Positions 25,155-33,796 of a stretch of DNA of 64,000 bases are shown piece after piece. Within the stretch, counting starts at the first letter, position 1. The number at the start of each line of letters is the position of its first letter. Origin of the DNA: Allomesorhizobium sp043769475 (lineage in GTDB: Bacteria; Pseudomonadota; Alphaproteobacteria; Rhizobiales; Rhizobiaceae); assembly GCF_043769475.1 (NCBI RefSeq), contig NZ_CP171729.1, forward strand, positions 5,146,001 through 5,210,000, given 5' to 3'. The position numbers were made by a program, and so were the translations under genes. The notes beneath the pieces were generated by a model that was not told the DNA's origin, made no database searches, and saw nothing but the letters and a program-made list of their open reading frames with translations.

Positions 25155-26534
25155 ATGATTTCCCTATTCAGACTGACGGCGGCGACCGCGCTTGCGACCG
25201 CCGCGTCCACAGTCGTCCAGGCGCAGGACGCCCAATCCCCCATGGCCGACCAGGAACCCGGCAAACGGTTCGAAATACGGGTCGAGAACCTGCCCGAACC
25301 CTTTGCCGACGAGGCGGTGCGCAACCCGCCGAAAGTGATCCCTCGCAATGGCGAGGCGCCTCAGGCCCCGCAAGGCTTCTCGGTCTCACTATTTGCCGAA
25401 GGGCTGAAACATCCACGCAAGTTGCTGGTGCTGGAGAATGGCGACGTGCTTCTGGCCGAACAGGACGCCGGCTACATCACCTTCCTGCGGGATGAGGACG
25501 GCGACGGCAAGGCTGATACCGTGTCGCGCTTCGCCGACGGCTTCGAGGAACCCTACGGCATGGCCGTCGTGCCCGACGGCGAGCACAAAGGCCATATACT
25601 GGTCGCGGATGCGCAGGGAATATGGCGCGTGCCGTTCAAGATGGACGGCATCAGGCCCGATATGGGCAATCTGCTCAAGCAGGGCGGGGAAGCGACTGGC
25701 CCGCAAACGCCTGCAGACCACATCGCCGTAACGGAACAGGGCGTGTTCGGTCCGGTGCAAGGCCATACCTCGCGCTCGCTCGCTGTCGATCCGAAGGACG
25801 GCTCCCTCTATGTCGGGGTAGGTTCGATGGGCAACATCGCGGAGGAGCCGGAGATGAAGGCCTCGATCCAGAGGTTCGACGCCGACGGAAAGAACCAGCG
25901 AACATTCGCATCCGGAATGCGCAATCCCACCGGCATCCATTTTCATCCCGACACCGGCGAACTATGGGCCGTCGTGCAGGAGCGGGACGGGCTCGGCAAC
26001 CAGCTGGTCCCGGACTACATGACGCGGGTGACGGAGGGCGATTTTTATGGCTGGCCTTACGCGTATTTGGGCGGCAAGCCGATGCCGGGTTTCGCCGAGC
26101 GCGCGCCGGACAAGGTCGAGCAGACGAAAATGCCCGAACTGCTGTTCGAGGCGCATTCCTCGGCCATGGACTTCGCTTTCGTGCCGAACAGCTGGCCCGA
26201 AGAATATCGCGGCGACGCGATCGTCGTGCTGAAGGGCTCGTGGAACCGCGCCGACCCGACCGGCTACAAACTGGTGCGCGCGGCTTTCATTGAAGGCGCA
26301 CCTGAAGGCTGGTACGACAATTTCCTCACCGGCTTCTGGACCGAGGGAGACGCCAGGGCGAATGTCTGGGGCCGCCCCGCCAGCGTGGCCTTCCTGCCTG
26401 ACGGCGGACTGCTGGTCGCGGACGACAGCGGCGGCACGATCTGGAAGGTTAGCCCGGCCGATCCGACAGCGACTGGCGCGACCGAGCCCGCAATGCCGGC
26501 CGGCGAAACGCAGCCCGAAGCGCCGGCCGAGTAG
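25155..26534 (+). CDS. Periplasmic sorbosone-dehydrogenase-like PQQ-type sugar dehydrogenase
   Basis: A 459-residue secreted protein with an N-terminal signal peptide (about residues 1-23, ending VVQAQ) and a six-bladed beta-propeller of the glucose/L-sorbosone dehydrogenase superfamily. Propeller motifs include GLKHPRKLLVLENGDVLLAEQ, GHTSRSLAVDPKDGSLYVGVGS, SGMRNPTGIHFHP and GDFYGWPYAY. The tail is Pro/Ala/Thr-rich. It probably oxidises an aldose or aldonic compound, with or without PQQ. GGAGG stands before the ATG. A strong terminator follows, so it is likely monocistronic. Confidence 0.85.
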   Translation: MISLFRLTAATALATAASTVVQAQDAQSPMADQEPGKRFEIRVENLPEPFADEAVRNPPKVIPRNGEAPQAPQGFSVSLFAEGLKHPRKLLVLENGDVLLAEQDAGYITFLRDEDGDGKADTVSRFADGFEEPYGMAVVPDGEHKGHILVADAQGIWRVPFKMDGIRPDMGNLLKQGGEATGPQTPADHIAVTEQGVFGPVQGHTSRSLAVDPKDGSLYVGVGSMGNIAEEPEMKASIQRFDADGKNQRTFASGMRNPTGIHFHPDTGELWAVVQERDGLGNQLVPDYMTRVTEGDFYGWPYAYLGGKPMPGFAERAPDKVEQTKMPELLFEAHSSAMDFAFVPNSWPEEYRGDAIVVLKGSWNRADPTGYKLVRAAFIEGAPEGWYDNFLTGFWTEGDARANVWGRPASVAFLPDGGLLVADDSGGTIWKVSPADPTATGATEPAMPAGETQPEAPAE

Positions 26535-26547
26535 CGGCCGTCCGTTG

Positions 26548-26576
26548 AAAGCCGGGCAGCGGCGGCCCGGCTTTTC
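26548..26576 (+). terminator. Rho-independent terminator after the sugar dehydrogenase gene
   Basis: AAAGCCGGGC pairs with GCCCGGCTTT across a 7-base loop, ending in a short T-run (TTTTC). It sits 14 bases past the dehydrogenase stop and before the P450 start. Confidence 0.8.
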
Positions 26577-26615
26577 ACCGTGACGCCGCCGAGGGGCGGG
26601 CCTATATTCCCGGCC

Positions 26616-27986
26616 ATGGACATCAAGCCGGCCCCCTTCATCCCACCCGCGCCGAAGCCGCGCACGAAACCGCCTTCGACGCTGGAGATGATCCGTATCG
26701 TCTACCGCAACCCGCTCGAATTGTGGGGTGAGCCCTCCTACAACGAGCCGTGGATTTCGGTTAACGGCATCGGCGGGCCGCTGGTCATCGCCAACGATCC
26801 GGGCCTCATCCGCCACGTCCTCGTCGACAACGCCAAGAACTACAAGATGGCGACAGTTCGCCAGATGATCCTGCGACCGATCCTGCGCGACGGGCTGCTG
26901 ACCGCTGAAGGCGAGGTCTGGAAGCGTTCGCGCAAGGCGATGGCGCCGGTATTCACGCCGCGCCATATATTCGGTTTCGCCAAGCCGATGCTCGACCGCA
27001 GCCTCGATTTCGTCAAACGCTACGAGGAAGTCGACAGGACCGACATCTCGCACGACATGACGCAACTCACCTACGACATCCTCGCCGAAACGCTGTTTTC
27101 CGGCGAGATCGCAGGCACGCCGGGCGGCTTCAACGCCGAGATCGACCGCCTGTTCGAGACGATGGGCCGCGTCGATCCGCTCGACCTGTTGCGCGCGCCG
27201 GAATGGCTGCCGCGCCTCACCCGCTTGCGCGGGCGCAAGACCATGGCCTATTTCCGCAAGATCGTTGCCGACACGGTGGCGATGCGCAAGGAGAAGATCG
27301 CCCGCGATCCCAAGGCCGCGCCGGAGGATTTCCTGACGCTGCTGCTGCGCGCCGAAGGCCCGGACGGCCTGTCGCGCGCCGAGATCGAGGACAACATCAT
27401 CACCTTCATCGGCGCCGGCCACGAAACGACGGCGCGCGCGCTCGGCTGGACCATTTATTGCCTGGCCGAAGCGCCGTGGGAGCGCGACCAGGTCGAGGCC
27501 GAGATCGACGCGGTGCTCGCCCGCGAGCCCGATCCGGTCAAATGGCTCGACGCCATGCCCTTTACCCGCGCCGCCTTCGAGGAGGCGCTGCGCCTCTATC
27601 CGCCCGCGCCCTCCATCAACCGCGAGCCGATCGAGCCGGAGACATACAAGGGCCTGTACATACCGAAACGTGCGGCCGTTCTGATGATGCCCTGGACCGT
27701 GCACCGCCACCGCAAGCTCTGGGACCAGCCCGACGCCTTCATGCCAGAGCGCTTCCACCCCGGCAACCGCGAAAAAATCGACCGCTACCAGTACCTGCCG
27801 TTCGGCGCCGGGCCTCGCGTCTGCATCGGCGCGAGCTTCGCCATGCAGGAAGCGGTAATCGCGCTGGCGGCCCTGTTCTCACGCTTCCGCTTCGACACGC
27901 TCGCCGAGACGAAGCCATGGCCGGTGCAAAAGCTGACGACGCAGCCGCAGGGCGGCCTGCCGATGCGGGTCACGCCGCGGCGGTAA
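26616..27986 (+). CDS. Cytochrome P450
   Basis: A 456-residue soluble class I-type P450. The I-helix oxygen-binding motif GAGHETTA spans about residues 266-273, the ExxR pair is Glu323-Arg326 (FEEALRLYPP), and the haem-ligand motif FGAGPRVCIG gives Cys403. The N terminus (MDIKPAPFIPPAPKPR) has no membrane anchor. An upstream GTG at 26580 adds 12 residues inside the terminator region and is rejected. No ferredoxin or reductase gene is adjacent, and the substrate cannot be told from sequence. Confidence 0.95.
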   Translation: MDIKPAPFIPPAPKPRTKPPSTLEMIRIVYRNPLELWGEPSYNEPWISVNGIGGPLVIANDPGLIRHVLVDNAKNYKMATVRQMILRPILRDGLLTAEGEVWKRSRKAMAPVFTPRHIFGFAKPMLDRSLDFVKRYEEVDRTDISHDMTQLTYDILAETLFSGEIAGTPGGFNAEIDRLFETMGRVDPLDLLRAPEWLPRLTRLRGRKTMAYFRKIVADTVAMRKEKIARDPKAAPEDFLTLLLRAEGPDGLSRAEIEDNIITFIGAGHETTARALGWTIYCLAEAPWERDQVEAEIDAVLAREPDPVKWLDAMPFTRAAFEEALRLYPPAPSINREPIEPETYKGLYIPKRAAVLMMPWTVHRHRKLWDQPDAFMPERFHPGNREKIDRYQYLPFGAGPRVCIGASFAMQEAVIALAALFSRFRFDTLAETKPWPVQKLTTQPQGGLPMRVTPRR

Positions 27987-28012
27987 GAATGGACATTGGA
28001 TAGTGCCAAGCG

Positions 28013-28139
28013 CCCTCGTGGTTCGACAAGCTCACCATGAGGGCTACTGTTGCGCCTCCAGATTTTGCCCTCAGGCCGTGAGCCAGTCTCGATGAACGAC
28101 GTACCTATTGCCTCATGGTGAGCCTGTCGAACCACGAGG
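28013..28139. repeat. Inverted repeat between convergent genes
   Basis: A 31-base arm (CCCTCGTGGTTCGACAAGCT onward, 28013-28043) returns as its near-exact reverse complement at 28111-28139, with 67 bases between. The arms contain the CTCGTGGTTCGAC motif common in dispersed repeats of sphingomonads and rhizobia. It lies between the P450 gene and the convergent cyclase-family gene and could stop transcription from both sides. Confidence 0.7.
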
Positions 28140-28162
28140 CAACGCACAACCGGCCAACCGCT

Positions 28163-28990
28163 TCACACCATCGCAAATATCCGCGCCGGGCCGCCGGTGC
28201 CGCCTCTGATCTTCGGCGCGCCGACCACGATCGTCGCGCCCTTTGCCGGCAACTTGTCCAGATTGGCGACGGCCTCGATACCGTAGCGGCCGGTGGGCAG
28301 CCACGTTTTGTGAACGATGAAATCGGGCGATGGCCCGTGATCGAGCGACAGTGTATCGACCGCGATGGCCTTCACCGAAGGCTGCTCGATCAGGAACTGC
28401 GCCGCCTCGACATGAAATCCGGGGAAATGCAGCGTCTTGCCGTCATCGCCGACATTGCGGAACTTTTCGGTCGCCACATGCGCGCCCCAGCCCGACAGCA
28501 TGGCCACCACCGCGCCTTCGGGCAGATCGCCATTGGCGGAGATCCACGCCTTGATGTCGTCCGGGGTCACCTGTGCGTCGGGGTCCTTGTCGGCCTTGGC
28601 GCGTATGTCGATGACCGCCAGAGGCGCGATCAAATCCTCGACCGGCAGTTCGGCCACCGATTTGCCGTCGGTGGTGAAATGCAGCGGCGCGTCGATATGG
28701 GTGCCCGTGTGCTCGCTGATGCGCCACTCATAAAGATTGAACGTGTCCTTGGCGAAGCTGAATTTCTGCTCGGCGAAGAATTGCTGGCCGCCGAAATAGG
28801 TCGGAAAATTATCCCAGAGTTCGTGAGTGAGGTCTTCCGCTTTGACCGGATTGTCGGCGGCGAAGAGAGGCTTGGGCGTGGCCGTCGCCGCCAGCGCCGC
28901 AGCCGCTGAGGCGGCGATGCTTCCCTTGAAGAAATTGCGGCGGCTGAGCATGCCCGCCTTCACGGATCTGATGACGCAATGATTGCACAT
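28163..28990 (-). CDS. Tat-exported cyclase-family (kynurenine formamidase-like) metal hydrolase
   Basis: A 275-residue protein with a twin-arginine signal (SRRNFFKG at residues 16-23, then a hydrophobic Ala-rich stretch), so it is exported folded to the periplasm. The cyclase/KynB metal motif HTGTHIDAPLH gives His94, His98, Asp100 and His104. Family members hydrolyse formylkynurenine, isatin or related amides and lactones, or cyclise polyketides. A shorter start at MLSRRNFF (residue 14) is possible. The product has an unusual Cys/His-containing first dozen residues if the long start is used. Confidence 0.82.
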   Translation of the reverse strand: MCNHCVIRSVKAGMLSRRNFFKGSIAASAAAALAATATPKPLFAADNPVKAEDLTHELWDNFPTYFGGQQFFAEQKFSFAKDTFNLYEWRISEHTGTHIDAPLHFTTDGKSVAELPVEDLIAPLAVIDIRAKADKDPDAQVTPDDIKAWISANGDLPEGAVVAMLSGWGAHVATEKFRNVGDDGKTLHFPGFHVEAAQFLIEQPSVKAIAVDTLSLDHGPSPDFIVHKTWLPTGRYGIEAVANLDKLPAKGATIVVGAPKIRGGTGGPARIFAMV

Positions 28991-29069
28991 GACGCTCTCT
29001 CCTTCTGGTAGTCACATCGAAGAGAATGTTGCGCGGATGACTTAAGGGCAAGGCAAAATCCGGTTCGCT

Positions 29070-29444
29070 TCAGTTCCGCCCGTAAAACGCATTCGGCACA
29101 TGCACGGGCCAGCGCCACGGCAGCACCGCCACCATGTCGAACCGCACCGACAATTTCCCGAAATCCGGCTGCCGCGACAGCCAGAGATCGGCGCAACCCT
29201 CGATGCGCCGCTCCGATCTGCGCGCCAGCGCCTCCATCGCGGCGATCAGCGTTGGCCGCGCCTTGACCTCGACGATGAGCACGAGGTCGCCGCGCCGCGC
29301 GATAAGGTCGATTTCGCCGAGTTTTGTCCGGTATCGCCGCTCGACGATCCAAAAACCCTTGGCCATCAACGCCAGCGCCGCCAGCCACTCGCCGCGATGG
29401 CCGCGCCGGTAGGCCTTGAAACGTCTGGCCGAGGCGTCGGTCAC
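29070..29444 (-). CDS. yraN: YraN/UPF0102 family endonuclease-like protein
   Basis: A 124-residue protein with a restriction-endonuclease-like core: GEWLAALALMAKGFWIVERRYR, then GEIDLIARRGDLVLIVEVKAR (catalytic Asp and ExK). The start is GTG at 29444, overlapping the rsmI stop by one base (TAGTG), so it is translationally coupled to rsmI, the arrangement usual in proteobacteria. The exact role is unclear; a nuclease linked to DNA repair or recombination is suspected. Confidence 0.88.
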   Translation of the reverse strand: MTDASARRFKAYRRGHRGEWLAALALMAKGFWIVERRYRTKLGEIDLIARRGDLVLIVEVKARPTLIAAMEALARRSERRIEGCADLWLSRQPDFGKLSVRFDMVAVLPWRWPVHVPNAFYGRN

Positions 29445-30340
29445 TAGGCGCTGTCCTTGAGTTCCAGCAGTCGGCGATAGAGCGCCGGCTTCTGCCCGCC
29501 GGTCATGCGCGCCGCTTCGGCCGCCGCCTTCGATGCCGGCATTTCCTTTGCCAGCGACAGAAGCAGCCGGTCGACATCCCGCGGATCGGCCGCTTCCGCC
29601 TCTTGCGGTGGCCCGACGCAGACGACGATCTCGCCCTTTGGCGTAGGCGCTTGCGCGTAATGCGCCGCGAGCTCGGGAAGCGTGCCGGTGCGCATCTCCT
29701 CGAATGTCTTGGTCAATTCGCGGCCGATCGCCGCCGGCCGATTGCCGAACACCTCGGCCATGGCGACGAGAGTGTCGGAGAGCCGGCGCGGCGATTCAAA
29801 GAAGATCAGCGTCGCCGGCACAGCCGTCAGCGCAGAAAGCCGCGACCGCCGCTGCCCGTCCTTGACCGGAAGGAAGCCGGCAAACATGAAAGCGTCGGAG
29901 GGCAAGCCGGAAGCGGTCAGCGCCGCCAGAACCGCCGAAGCGCCCGGTATCGGCACGACGCGAATGCCCGCCTCCAGCGCCTGCCCGACCAGCCGGAACC
30001 CGGGATCGGAAACCAGCGGCGTGCCGGCGTCCGAAACCAGCGCTACGCTTTTCCCGGCCTCCAGCGCCGCGATCAGCCTCGGTCCCGCCTCGCCGGCATT
30101 GTGCTCGTGATAGGGTGTCGGCCGCTGGCGGATGCCGTAGCGGTCGAGCAGCACGCGCGTCACCCGCGTATCCTCGCAGGCCAGGATATCGGCGCCGGCC
30201 AGCGTCTCCAGCGCCCTCAGCGTGATGTCGCCGAGATTGCCTATCGGCGTGGCGACGAGATAGAGCGCCGGCTCCAGCGGGCGGGCGACGATTTCCGCCT
30301 GTCCGACCACGAACGCCCTGCTTTTTTCGTCTTTCTGCAC
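29444..30340 (-). CDS. rsmI: 16S rRNA (cytidine1402-2'-O)-methyltransferase
   Basis: A 298-residue SAM-dependent tetrapyrrole-methylase-fold enzyme that 2'-O-methylates C1402 in the ribosomal P site. Motifs include LYLVATPIGNLGDITLRALE, ACEDTRVTRVLL, and SDAGTPLVSDPGFRLV, then SGLPSDAFMFAGFLP. The start is GTG. It forms an operon with yraN and is divergent from the small gene at 30471. Confidence 0.96.
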   Translation of the reverse strand: MQKDEKSRAFVVGQAEIVARPLEPALYLVATPIGNLGDITLRALETLAGADILACEDTRVTRVLLDRYGIRQRPTPYHEHNAGEAGPRLIAALEAGKSVALVSDAGTPLVSDPGFRLVGQALEAGIRVVPIPGASAVLAALTASGLPSDAFMFAGFLPVKDGQRRSRLSALTAVPATLIFFESPRRLSDTLVAMAEVFGNRPAAIGRELTKTFEEMRTGTLPELAAHYAQAPTPKGEIVVCVGPPQEAEAADPRDVDRLLLSLAKEMPASKAAAEAARMTGGQKPALYRRLLELKDSA

Positions 30341-30421
30341 GTTGATCCCCGCTGGCTTTCACCCTCTTCTGCCATGCGCGCGCGGTCGTTGCAAAAGCCG
30401 TTCGCGGCGCGCGGAATTTGC

Positions 30422-30446
30422 GGAACCAAACCGTCACTGCCGTGTT
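30422..30446 (+). promoter_or_regulatory. Candidate EcfG promoter
   Basis: GGAAC, 17 bases, GTT, ending 24 bases before the ATG of the small gene at 30471. The base before GTT is T rather than the weakly preferred C. Confidence 0.45.
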
Positions 30447-30470
30447 TCACCGGCCCAGCGGAGGATCGAG

Positions 30471-30668
30471 ATGGGCGGTATTGAGTTCCAGGATGTGTTC
30501 GAACCCTATTATGCCGGCCGGAAGAACCCGATGCCGCATGAATCGGCTGCCAAGGACAAGGATGCGAACCGCGAGGAAATCAAGCATCAGCTCGCAGAAC
30601 GCGCCAAGCGATCAAAGAGGCTGAAATCGGCTGCAGCCGCCGTTAAACACCCAAAGCCTCAGCGATAG
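30471..30668 (+). CDS. Small charged hypothetical protein (65 aa)
   Basis: A 65-residue protein, MGGIEFQDVFEPYYAGRKNP then a Lys/Glu/Ala-rich helix and a basic end (RSKRLKSAAAAVKHPKPQR). GGAGG precedes the ATG by six bases, and a GGAAC-N17-GTT element is just upstream, so a stress-induced gene is plausible. It converges with hemW, with only two bases between the stop codons. No known family. Confidence 0.6.
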   Translation: MGGIEFQDVFEPYYAGRKNPMPHESAAKDKDANREEIKHQLAERAKRSKRLKSAAAAVKHPKPQR

Positions 30669-30670
30669 GA

Positions 30671-31840
30671 TCACCGCGCCAAGTCGGCCACCACGGCGTC
30701 GAGCACGATCATGCCCGACTGCGTCGCGCGCAGGCGCGAATTGCCGACCGGCGCCACCAGCCCTTCGCCCTGCAGGATCGATATGCGCGGCGAAGACAGC
30801 GGCCGGCCCGAAAGCTGCTCGTAGCGCGCCAGATCGATGCCTTCGGCCAGCCGCAGCCCCATCAGCAGGAACTCGTCGGCCTCATCCGAACGCGTCAGGA
30901 CCTCTCCGCCGACGACGCCGTGGCCCTTGGCTTCGACCAGGTTCGCCCAGGTTTCCGGCATTTTTTCCGCGATCGTCACCACGCGCCGACCGTTCTCGAT
31001 GAAGCGCCCATGTGCGCCCGGCCCGACGCCGACATACTCTCCGTAGCGCCAGTAGGTGAGGTTGTGCCGGCTTTCCGCGCCCGGCCTGGCGTGATTGGAA
31101 ATCTCGTAAGCCGGCAGGCCGCGAGCAGCCGTAACCTCTTGCGTGATCGCATAGAGGTCGGCGGCATGGTCGCCGTCGGGAATTTCGAATTTCCCGGCCG
31201 CATAAAGCGTGTGAAAGCGCGTGCCTTCCTCGATGGTCAGCTGATAGAGCGACAGATGGTCCGCCGCATGGCCGATCGCCTGTTCGAGTTCGGCGCTCCA
31301 GGCCTCCGGCGTCTGGCCGGGCCGCGCATAAATCAGGTCGAAGGACAAACGTGGAAAGATCTCGCGCGCGAGTTCGATGGCTTGCAGCGCCTCCGAGACA
31401 TTGTGCAGCCGGCCCAGGAACCGCAGATCGGCATCGTTCAGCGCCTGCACGCCGAGGGAAACCCGGTTGACCCCGGCTGCGCGGTAGCCGCGGAAGCGCT
31501 CTGCCTCGACCGAAGACGGATTGGCCTCCAGCGTGATCTCGATGCCGTCCGGCACCGTCCAATGTCGCGCCACCGAGTCGAGCACGCTGGCCACTGTTTC
31601 GGGCTGCATCAGTGACGGCGTCCCGCCGCCGAGGAATATGCTGGTCACTTCGCGCGGCCCGGTTCGGGCGCGCATCGTCTTCAGTTCGGTGTCGAAGGCG
31701 AGGGCGAAGCGCTCCTGGTCGACCGGCTGATGGCGGACATGGCTGTTGAAATCGCAATACGGGCATTTGGCCGCGCAGAACGGCCAATGCACATAGACGC
31801 CGAAGCCCGGCTCGCGGCCTGTCAAGACGCCCTCCGTCAC
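30671..31840 (-). CDS. hemW: HemW, radical SAM haem chaperone
   Basis: A 389-residue radical SAM protein of the coproporphyrinogen-III-oxidase-like group. The 4Fe-4S cysteines are Cys22, Cys26 and Cys29 (FCAAKCPYCDF). SAM-binding motifs GGGTPSL and ITLEANPSSV follow. True oxygen-independent HemN has extra N- and C-terminal features that are absent, so HemW, which handles haem insertion, is the better call. The start GTG overlaps the rdgB stop (GTGA), the standard rdgB-hemW operon. Confidence 0.93.
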   Translation of the reverse strand: MTEGVLTGREPGFGVYVHWPFCAAKCPYCDFNSHVRHQPVDQERFALAFDTELKTMRARTGPREVTSIFLGGGTPSLMQPETVASVLDSVARHWTVPDGIEITLEANPSSVEAERFRGYRAAGVNRVSLGVQALNDADLRFLGRLHNVSEALQAIELAREIFPRLSFDLIYARPGQTPEAWSAELEQAIGHAADHLSLYQLTIEEGTRFHTLYAAGKFEIPDGDHAADLYAITQEVTAARGLPAYEISNHARPGAESRHNLTYWRYGEYVGVGPGAHGRFIENGRRVVTIAEKMPETWANLVEAKGHGVVGGEVLTRSDEADEFLLMGLRLAEGIDLARYEQLSGRPLSSPRISILQGEGLVAPVGNSRLRATQSGMIVLDAVVADLAR

Positions 31841-32482
31841 GCCGCGCCGAGCTTCGCCGTGGCGAATTTCTGGAAGGCGCGGGCGCGGTGCGACAGCGCC
31901 TCGGCCTGGCCCGGCTTCCAGCCGTGCTTCTGCTCCGCGTCCATTTCGCCGAACGTCTTGTCATGGCCGATAGGCTGGAAAACCGGATCGTAGCCGAAAC
32001 CCTTGGTCCCGCGCGGCGGCCAAACAAGCGTGCCCTCGGCCTCGCCGCGGAAATATTCAGCGTGCCCGTCGGGCCAGGCCAGGCAGATCACGGCGACGAA
32101 CCGGCCGGTGCGGCGGTCGGGCTCGACCGCGCCTACTTCGTGGAGGGCTATCTCGGTGCGCTGCATGGCGATGGCGAAGTCGCGCCCCCTTCCGGGGTTT
32201 CGGCCCAGTTGGCGGTGTAGATCCGGGCTGGCCGTCCAGCGCGTCGACGCAGAGCCCTGAATCGTCCGAAAGTGCCGGCAGGCCCGTCGCCTTGGCGGCG
32301 GCGAACGCCTTGATGTAAGCGTTCTCCTCGAACGTCTCGCCGGTCTCGTCTGGTTCCGCCAGGCCGAGTTCCGCAGCCGACTTGGCCTCGAAGCCAAACG
32401 GCGCCATCAGTTCGGCGAATTCGCGCAGCTTGCCGTCATTGTGGCTGGCTACGACGATTTTCCTGTCTTCCAGCGGCCGCAT
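31837..32482 (-). pseudogene. rdgB: RdgB/HAM1 non-canonical purine NTP pyrophosphatase, broken by two frameshifts
   Basis: The N terminus (MRPLEDRKIVVASHNDGKLR to LSDDSGLCVDALDGQPG) and the C terminus (RDFAIAMQRTEIALHEVG to the end) are in different frames. A short middle piece, IYTANWAETPE, is in a third. Adding one base at CCCGGATC (about 32221-32226) and one in the GGGGG run (about 32187-32191) gives a continuous 215-residue protein, the normal family length. The enzyme would hydrolyse ITP/dITP/XTP. The start ATG overlaps the VOC stop and the stop overlaps hemW. Both lesions are single bases in short G/C runs, so sequencing error is a serious alternative. Confidence 0.85.
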
Positions 32483-32910
32483 CACATTCCCCAGATTCTT
32501 GGCTCGGCGAATTCCAGCGAATTGCCGGACGGATCGCGGAAATAGATAGAGCGGCCGCCTCCTGAGCTCTTGCCGGAGGAGGGCCACTCGAAATCGGCTT
32601 CGACGGCGATTTTCAGCGCTTCGAGATGCGCTTTCCACCGCACGATCTCCTCCGCCGTCGCGGCAAAGCATAGATGCCCCTGGCCGACGGCGCCGTGCGG
32701 CGGCACCGGCAATTTCGCGTCCGGCGCCGGCGCTTGCCGCGTTGCCTCGGCGTTGAACAGCAGCAGCACGCCCACCCCGCAGCGGAAGAAGATATGGCGG
32801 CCTTCCGCCTTGGCGATCACCTCCAGCCCCAGCACCTCGCGATAGAACGTCTCCGCCGCATCGAGGTCGGTAACGTAAAGCGCGGATTCAAGGATTGCCG
32901 AGGGGGTCAT
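32482..32910 (-). CDS. VOC-family (glyoxalase/bleomycin-resistance fold) protein
   Basis: A 142-residue vicinal-oxygen-chelate protein: ALYVTDLDAAETFYREVLGL at the start and IYFRDPSGNSLEFAEP at the end are the two paired half-motifs, the second carrying the Glu metal ligand. Substrate is not predictable. It is translationally coupled to rdgB (ATGA) and lies eight bases after rph, so rph-VOC-rdgB-hemW is probably one operon. Confidence 0.88.
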   Translation of the reverse strand: MTPSAILESALYVTDLDAAETFYREVLGLEVIAKAEGRHIFFRCGVGVLLLFNAEATRQAPAPDAKLPVPPHGAVGQGHLCFAATAEEIVRWKAHLEALKIAVEADFEWPSSGKSSGGGRSIYFRDPSGNSLEFAEPRIWGM

Positions 32911-32918
32911 GTCAGCCT

Positions 32919-33635
32919 CTACCCCACCGCCATCTGCTGCAGGCTGACCAGCCGCGAAATGCCCTTCTTGGCCAGCGCCATCAGCGCCGCGAATTCTTCC
33001 TCGGTGAACGGCACGCCCTCGGCCGTGCCCTGGATTTCGACGAAGCCGCCCTTGCCGGTCATGACGAAATTGGCGTCGGTGCCGGCCGACGAATCCTCGA
33101 GATAGTCCAGGTCGAGCACAGGCTGGCCATCGTGGATACCGCAGGAGATCGCCGCGACATGGTCCTTCAGCACTTTCGACACGCTCGTCATCTGGCGCGC
33201 CTCCATCCAGCGCAGGCAGTCGTGCAGCGCCACCCAGCCGCCGGTGATTGCCGCCGTCCTGGTGCCGCCGTCGGCCTGGATTACATCGCAGTCGACGGTG
33301 ATCTGCATTTCGCCGAGTGCCTGAAGGTCGACAACGGCGCGCAGGGATCGCCCGATCAGGCGCTGGATTTCCAGCGTTCGGCCGCCCTGCTTGCCGGCCG
33401 AAGCCTCGCGGCGCATGCGTTCGCCGGTCGAGCGCGGCAGCATGCCGTACTCCGCCGTCACCCAGCCTTTGCCCGAATTGCGCATCCAGCCCGGCACCCG
33501 CTCTTCAAGGCTCGCCGTACACAGAACGTGCGTGTCGCCGAATTTCACCAGGCACGAGCCTTCGGCGTGCTTGGAGATATTGCGCTCGAAGGAGATTGCG
33601 CGCATTTCGTCGTATTGGCGTTTTGAGGGGCGCAT
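32919..33635 (-). CDS. rph: Ribonuclease PH
   Basis: A 238-residue phosphorolytic 3'-5' exoribonuclease that trims tRNA precursors. Recognisable parts are MRPSKRQYDEMR, GDTHVLCTASLEERVPGW, GERMRREASAGKQGGRTLEIQRLIGRSLR-like phosphate-site region and DCDVIQADGGTRTA. A six-residue upstream extension (MNRKCL) is not needed. It is divergent from hrcA, the typical Hyphomicrobiales arrangement. Confidence 0.96.
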   Translation of the reverse strand: MRPSKRQYDEMRAISFERNISKHAEGSCLVKFGDTHVLCTASLEERVPGWMRNSGKGWVTAEYGMLPRSTGERMRREASAGKQGGRTLEIQRLIGRSLRAVVDLQALGEMQITVDCDVIQADGGTRTAAITGGWVALHDCLRWMEARQMTSVSKVLKDHVAAISCGIHDGQPVLDLDYLEDSSAGTDANFVMTGKGGFVEIQGTAEGVPFTEEEFAALMALAKKGISRLVSLQQMAVG

Positions 33636-33796
33636 CAGGCACTTTCTGTTCAAAATTCGAATTTGGAGGCCGTTTCAGCCTAGTGGCGGCTTGTAGCGTC
33701 ATGCCGTCGAAGGCGCAAAGGAAAACCGGCCGGCCATGGAGCAAGGTTGTGTTCCCGCAGGGCCCATCTATATCTTAGCCGGAGGTTGGAGTTTCG

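Noticed and set aside
25962..27758. 598-codon minus-strand frame opposite the dehydrogenase and P450
   Set aside because: Spans two unrelated conserved genes and a terminator on the other strand.
33654..33796. CIRCE element near hrcA
   Set aside because: No TTAGCACTC/GAGTGCTAA repeat is present in the spacer.
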